From CAYNRQ01 sp964399875 (GTDB lineage Archaea; Aenigmatarchaeota; Aenigmatarchaeia; QMZP01): a stretch of 6,938 bases of DNA. Shown piece by piece: positions 4,689 to 6,938 of the stretch. The position numbers were made by a program, and so were the translations under genes. The stretch's first letter is position 1, and each line of letters starts with the position of its first letter. The stretch is taken from positions 1-6,938 of the forward strand of contig CAYNRQ010000059.1 in the NCBI GenBank assembly GCA_964399875.1, in the 5' to 3' direction. The notes under the pieces are model-generated. The model saw nothing but the letters and a program-made list of their open reading frames with translations, did not search any database and was not told the origin of the DNA.

Positions 4689-5981
4689 TTTTAAAGCCTT
4701 AACCAGCTCATTCAGCCCGATCCACTTCTCCTTTCCTGTCTTCATATCCCGGAGCGTGAATCTCCCGGCCTTTATCTCCCTTTCACCCACGATAAGAGCA
4801 TATGGTATACCAGAGGAGTTTATGTATTCCATCTGCTTTCTCAGGTTTCTTCCAAGCATATCTGTTTCTGTTGGTATTCCCTGTTTTCTCAGCTTCTGGG
4901 CCAGTTTCAATACGTTTTCCCTTGCATCGTTATTAACAGAAACAACAAAAACCCTTGTATAGGTTTTCTGTACCTTAAGCATACCATCATTTTTCATTAT
5001 TTCATATATCCTCTCAACACCAAATGAAAAACCACTGGCTGGTGTTTGTTTTCCTCCATAAAGGCCTATGAGATTGTCATATCTTCCCCCACCCGCAACA
5101 GAGCCTACAGATGTTTTGGATTTTATTGATATTTCATATATAGGTCCTGTGTAGTAATCAAGACCCCTCACAAGGCTGAAGTCTATGCTTATCTTATCAG
5201 CTGTCCCATAGGTCTTTGATTTTTGCACAATCTCCTCTAGCTCAGAAAGGCCTTCCTCTGCTGTCTTTATTCCTTTCAGAAGATCCCTTCCTTTAGAAAT
5301 AACATTATCAGGTCTGCCCTTTATAGATATCATCTGCAGAAGCTTCTTGGCCTTTTTTTCACCAGTCAAATGTTCCAGTTGTTTCAGAACCTCTTTTTCA
5401 CCTATCTTTTCCAGCTTATCTAGTATCCTGAATGCCTGTGCTGGATTCTCTATTTTGGTTAGTTCAATCAGACCATTTAATACCTTTCTGTTGTTCAGCC
5501 GGATTGAGAAATCCTTAAAACCCAGCTGTTTTAGTGTTTCGACTGCAATCGCAATGCATTCTGCTTCGCAATCCATTTTTTCAGAGCCGATAATATCAAC
5601 ATCAGCCTGCCAGAATTCTCTGAATCGGCCTGCCTGTGGTCTGTCATATCTCCAAACCCTTCCAATTTGATACCTCTTGAATGGTTTGGGAAGCTGTGGA
5701 TTATTAGCAACAACACGGGCAGTAGGCACTGTTAAATCAAACCTGAGGCCCAGTTCTCTCTCGCTCTTATCCTTAAAGTAATATATTTCATCCTTTATCT
5801 CGTTTCCTCCTGAACCTTTTTTCTTCAGCAGTGCCCATTCTTCAAAGGCCGGGGTCTCTAAAGGATTAAAACCAAACCTCTCAAAGACGTTCTTTATCTG
5901 GCTGAATATATAATTGCGGCTGATCATTTCTTCTGGAAGGAAGTCCCTTGTCCCCCTAGGAGTCTTGTATTTTCCGGGCAT
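4683..5981 (-). CDS. hisS: Histidyl-tRNA synthetase
   Basis: This class II synthetase attaches histidine to tRNA-His in the cytoplasm. At 432 residues it has the usual length. Visible landmarks (numbered from the ATG at 5981) are the motif 1 region TPRGTRDFLPEE near 7-18, FDLTVPTAR at 81-89, motif 2 (RYQIGRVWRYDRPQAGRFRE) at 103-122, the histidine-specific LVRGLDYYTG at 270-279, GGGRYDNL at 297-304, and motif 3 ASGFSFGVERI at 315-325. The anticodon-binding domain fills the C-terminal 90 residues. A TTG at 5987 could extend it by two residues, but AAGGA stands 8 nt before the ATG and only 2 nt before the TTG. It lies 17 bp after hisI. The final residues ALKL and the stop appear to come from an inserted cassette; an orphan copy at 3585-3649 ends FLEQ instead. 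Confidence 0.97.
   Translation of the reverse strand: MPGKYKTPRGTRDFLPEEMISRNYIFSQIKNVFERFGFNPLETPAFEEWALLKKKGSGGNEIKDEIYYFKDKSERELGLRFDLTVPTARVVANNPQLPKPFKRYQIGRVWRYDRPQAGRFREFWQADVDIIGSEKMDCEAECIAIAVETLKQLGFKDFSIRLNNRKVLNGLIELTKIENPAQAFRILDKLEKIGEKEVLKQLEHLTGEKKAKKLLQMISIKGRPDNVISKGRDLLKGIKTAEEGLSELEEIVQKSKTYGTADKISIDFSLVRGLDYYTGPIYEISIKSKTSVGSVAGGGRYDNLIGLYGGKQTPASGFSFGVERIYEIMKNDGMLKVQKTYTRVFVVSVNNDARENVLKLAQKLRKQGIPTETDMLGRNLRKQMEYINSSGIPYALIVGEREIKAGRFTLRDMKTGKEKWIGLNELVKALKL
4698..4747 (-). repeat. Second copy of the 50-bp direct repeat, within hisS
   Basis: This is the hisS-internal copy of the repeat at 3600-3649. It covers the codons for MKTGKEKWIGLNELVK plus two upstream bases. 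It ends 10 bp from the HEPN stop codon, so the HEPN gene reaches almost to the presumed crossover core. Confidence 0.85.
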
Positions 5982-5983
5982 AG

Positions 5984-5996
5984 TCAATATCCTTAT
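5984..5996 (-). promoter_or_regulatory. Ribosome-binding region of hisS (13-bp block shared with the AbrB gene)
   Basis: ATAAGGATATTGA on the minus strand contains AAGGA 8 nt before the hisS ATG. The same 13 bases recur at 6807-6819, where AAGGA is 9 nt before the GTG of the AbrB-domain gene. This decides the start of both genes. Confidence 0.55.
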
Positions 5997-5998
5997 TA

Positions 5999-6313
5999 TT
6001 ATTTGGATAGTTTTGTATAAAAACAGGTTCTTTCACCAGTGTGACAAGCAGGCCCCTTTGGGTCCACTTTCAGAAGAATAGCATCACCGTCACAGTCCAG
6101 GAATATCTCCCTCACTTCTTGAAGATTCCCTGATGTCTCTCCCTTTGTCCATAGTTCTTGCCTGTCCCTGCTCCAGTAAGTGGCCAGGCCCTTGTCCATA
6201 GTCATCCGAAGGCTTTCCGGGCTCATGTATGCCAACATCAGCACATCCCCTGTCTTGTAGTCCTGGGCTATTGCAGGTATAAGCCCGCCCATCTTGTCCC
6301 AGTCAATTTCCAT
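5999..6313 (-). CDS. hisI: Phosphoribosyl-AMP cyclohydrolase
   Basis: HisI opens the adenine ring of phosphoribosyl-AMP in histidine biosynthesis (third step). The 104-residue protein has the complete family core: TGDVLMLAYM, then YWSRDRQELWTKGETSGN at 46-63, the metal-binding DCDGD at 73-77, and GPACHTGERTCFY ending near 99, with Cys74, Cys90 and Cys97 as likely zinc ligands. It is stand-alone, with no HisE fusion, as is common in archaea. The reading frame extends to a TTG at 6349, but the ATG at 6313 is preceded by GAGGTGAT with about 5 nt spacing, a near-perfect archaeal Shine-Dalgarno site, and MEIDWDK is the normal family start. It lies 10 bp after the AbrB-domain gene and 17 bp before hisS. 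Confidence 0.96.
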   Translation of the reverse strand: MEIDWDKMGGLIPAIAQDYKTGDVLMLAYMSPESLRMTMDKGLATYWSRDRQELWTKGETSGNLQEVREIFLDCDGDAILLKVDPKGPACHTGERTCFYTKLSK

Positions 6314-6323
6314 ACACATCACC

Positions 6324-6803
6324 TCACGGGCTTGGTCCCATCTCCGCAAAGGCCCTTATTCTTCTTCCAAGCTCTTGAACAGAGGCCTCCAGACCCAGAC
6401 CAAACCTTTTCCTCTCCTCTGCGTACGCAGCAAAACCACCTCCCAGGCCTCCACCACTGTCAGACCTGTTAGGGTTTATATTAGGGTCAGGGGAGGGGCT
6501 CCCAGCCAGACAGCTTTGTTCAATTGCCTCAAGCCGTCCATCCTTTGAACCCTCACTGGAAGGCCCACAACCTTCTGTACTGGCCTTTATACTACCCTGA
6601 CCATTCGGGCCGCTTGCTATGAGTATAACAGCGTTATATTTCAGATTAAACCCCAAAACCACCTCTGAATTTTGTTCTAAACACAAATTCCTACGGAGAA
6701 AGGCCGGTATGGATATCCGGCCTTTAGAGTCCAGCCTGACCCTGACAAACCTCATCTCAGAAACAATCCCTGGACTAAGCAAATCTCGTATGGGGTAAAT
6801 CAC
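6324..6803 (-). CDS. AbrB/SpoVT-domain protein with low-complexity linker
   Basis: This 159-residue protein carries a swapped-hairpin AbrB-type DNA-binding domain at 18-62 (RFVRVRLDSKGRISIPAFLR, then EVVLGFNLKYNAVILI). Residues 63-123 are a Gly/Ser/Pro/Asn-rich linker with GGGLGGG. Residues 124-155 look like an amphipathic helix (YAEERKRFGLGLEASVQELG). Such domains act as transcription regulators or antitoxins, but no toxin is adjacent; its job here is unknown. Position first in an operon with hisI and hisS suggests a regulatory role, which is inference. I chose the GTG at 6803 because AAGGA lies 9 nt upstream in a 13-bp block identical to the one before hisS. The ATG at 6755, just before the domain, is the alternative (143 residues). 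The gene is visibly more GC-rich than region 1. Confidence 0.75.
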   Translation of the reverse strand: MIYPIRDLLSPGIVSEMRFVRVRLDSKGRISIPAFLRRNLCLEQNSEVVLGFNLKYNAVILIASGPNGQGSIKASTEGCGPSSEGSKDGRLEAIEQSCLAGSPSPDPNINPNRSDSGGGLGGGFAAYAEERKRFGLGLEASVQELGRRIRAFAEMGPSP

Positions 6804-6806
6804 CCT

Positions 6807-6819
6807 TCAATATCCTTAT
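6807..6819 (-). promoter_or_regulatory. Ribosome-binding region of the AbrB-domain gene
   Basis: Second copy of ATAAGGATATTGA (minus strand), supporting translation from the GTG at 6803 rather than the ATG at 6755. Confidence 0.45.
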
Positions 6820-6848
6820 GGGGATACCTCCGTGTCATCTTAGTCACC

Positions 6849-6857
6849 GATTTATAA
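6849..6857 (-). promoter_or_regulatory. Candidate TATA box of the AbrB-hisI-hisS operon
   Basis: TTATAAATC on the minus strand would place transcription start near 6827, giving a leader of about 25 nt that includes the AAGGA site. A second AT-rich element, GATTTAAAAA (6870-6879), is an alternative. The rest of 6804-6938 shows no gene; AGAGGT at the very end of the plus strand could be the ribosome-binding site of a divergent gene outside the window. Confidence 0.4.
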
Positions 6858-6938
6858 TACGATCCATCCTTTTTAAATCTTTTGTGGGATGGGTCTGTGA
6901 ATTTAATTCCGTAAAGCAATAAATATAAGACTAGAGGT

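Larger units (their letters stand above)
3600..4747 (+). mobile_element. Putative MNT-HEPN cassette integrated at the hisS 3' end
   Basis: Two direct 50-bp repeats (3600-3649 and 4698-4747, one mismatch) bracket 1048 bp that hold only an operator/promoter region and two overlapping genes. The unit length, one repeat copy included, is 1098 bp. The right-hand repeat is inside the functional hisS, whose final four codons and stop are then supplied by cassette DNA. The left-hand repeat is a severed hisS tail with its own stop. This is the arrangement expected when an element integrates by recombination at the 3' end of a gene and restores the reading frame, as known for elements that integrate in tRNA genes. 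No integrase is encoded, so mobilisation in trans or by homologous recombination would be needed. A local tandem duplication followed by insertion is an alternative. Confidence 0.6.

Noticed and set aside
5347..5670. Plus-strand reading frame of 107 codons inside hisS
   Set aside because: Antisense to well-conserved synthetase motifs, with Ser/Phe-rich composition typical of a shadow frame.
5985..5987. TTG as the hisS start
   Set aside because: The AAGGA site is only 2 nt away, while the ATG at 5981 has proper 8-nt spacing.
6347..6349. TTG as the hisI start
   Set aside because: The extra 12 residues overlap the AbrB gene and do not fit the family; the ATG at 6313 has a strong ribosome-binding site.
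6158..6548. Two overlapping plus-strand frames opposite hisI and the AbrB gene
   Set aside because: Both arise from GC-richer antisense DNA over genes with recognised domains, and they have no start signals.
1..6938. CRISPR array
   Set aside because: The only regular repeats are the three short units near 3666-3715, which abut without spacers of CRISPR length.

Overview
The window looks archaeal. Candidate promoters are TATA-like boxes placed for leaderless or short-leader transcripts. One Shine-Dalgarno site contains GAGGTGAT, which suits an archaeal 16S tail. The gene set also fits: a GxGD-type prepilin peptidase with an extra soluble domain, a stand-alone HisI without HisE, and an MNT/HEPN pair. 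The DNA is AT-rich except for the AbrB/hisI end. A DPANN-like or other uncultivated archaeon is possible, but I cannot place it by sequence reading alone.

Region 1 (38-3456, minus strand) is one tightly packed unit. In transcription order it holds an A24 prepilin/preflagellin peptidase, an HxsD-like protein with an acidic tail, a second minimal HxsD-like protein, a radical SAM/SPASM enzyme resembling HxsB of the His-Xaa-Ser system, and an 82-residue peptide ending in a His/Thr/Ser/Gly/Asn-rich tail. The last four genes overlap or nearly touch. I read this as an archaeal Hxs/RiPP-like locus in which the radical SAM enzyme modifies the small peptide and the peptide is then exported and trimmed. 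No HxsC is visible in the window.

Region 2 (3585-4747) is an apparent genomic insertion. A plus-strand two-gene module (HTH-MNT nucleotidyltransferase plus UPF0332-type HEPN protein) sits between two direct copies of the last 50 bp of the core of hisS, with 49 of 50 bases identical. The outer copy is an orphan hisS tail that keeps its own in-frame stop codon. The intact hisS reads through the other copy into a different short C-terminus. The whole module, with its promoter and a 22-bp-periodic operator-like array, fills the space between the copies. This looks like a compact toxin-antitoxin-like cassette that integrated at the 3' end of hisS and restored the gene.

Region 3 (4683-6803, minus strand) is an apparent operon: an AbrB-domain protein with a low-complexity linker, then hisI (phosphoribosyl-AMP cyclohydrolase), then hisS (histidyl-tRNA synthetase). 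It couples a late step of histidine synthesis to histidine charging. Three of the longest reading frames here and in region 1 (hisS, hisI, hxsB) can be extended to upstream TTG codons, but ribosome-binding sites and family alignments favour the internal ATG starts given below. The last 135 bases (6804-6938) hold the operon's promoter candidates and no gene that I can support.
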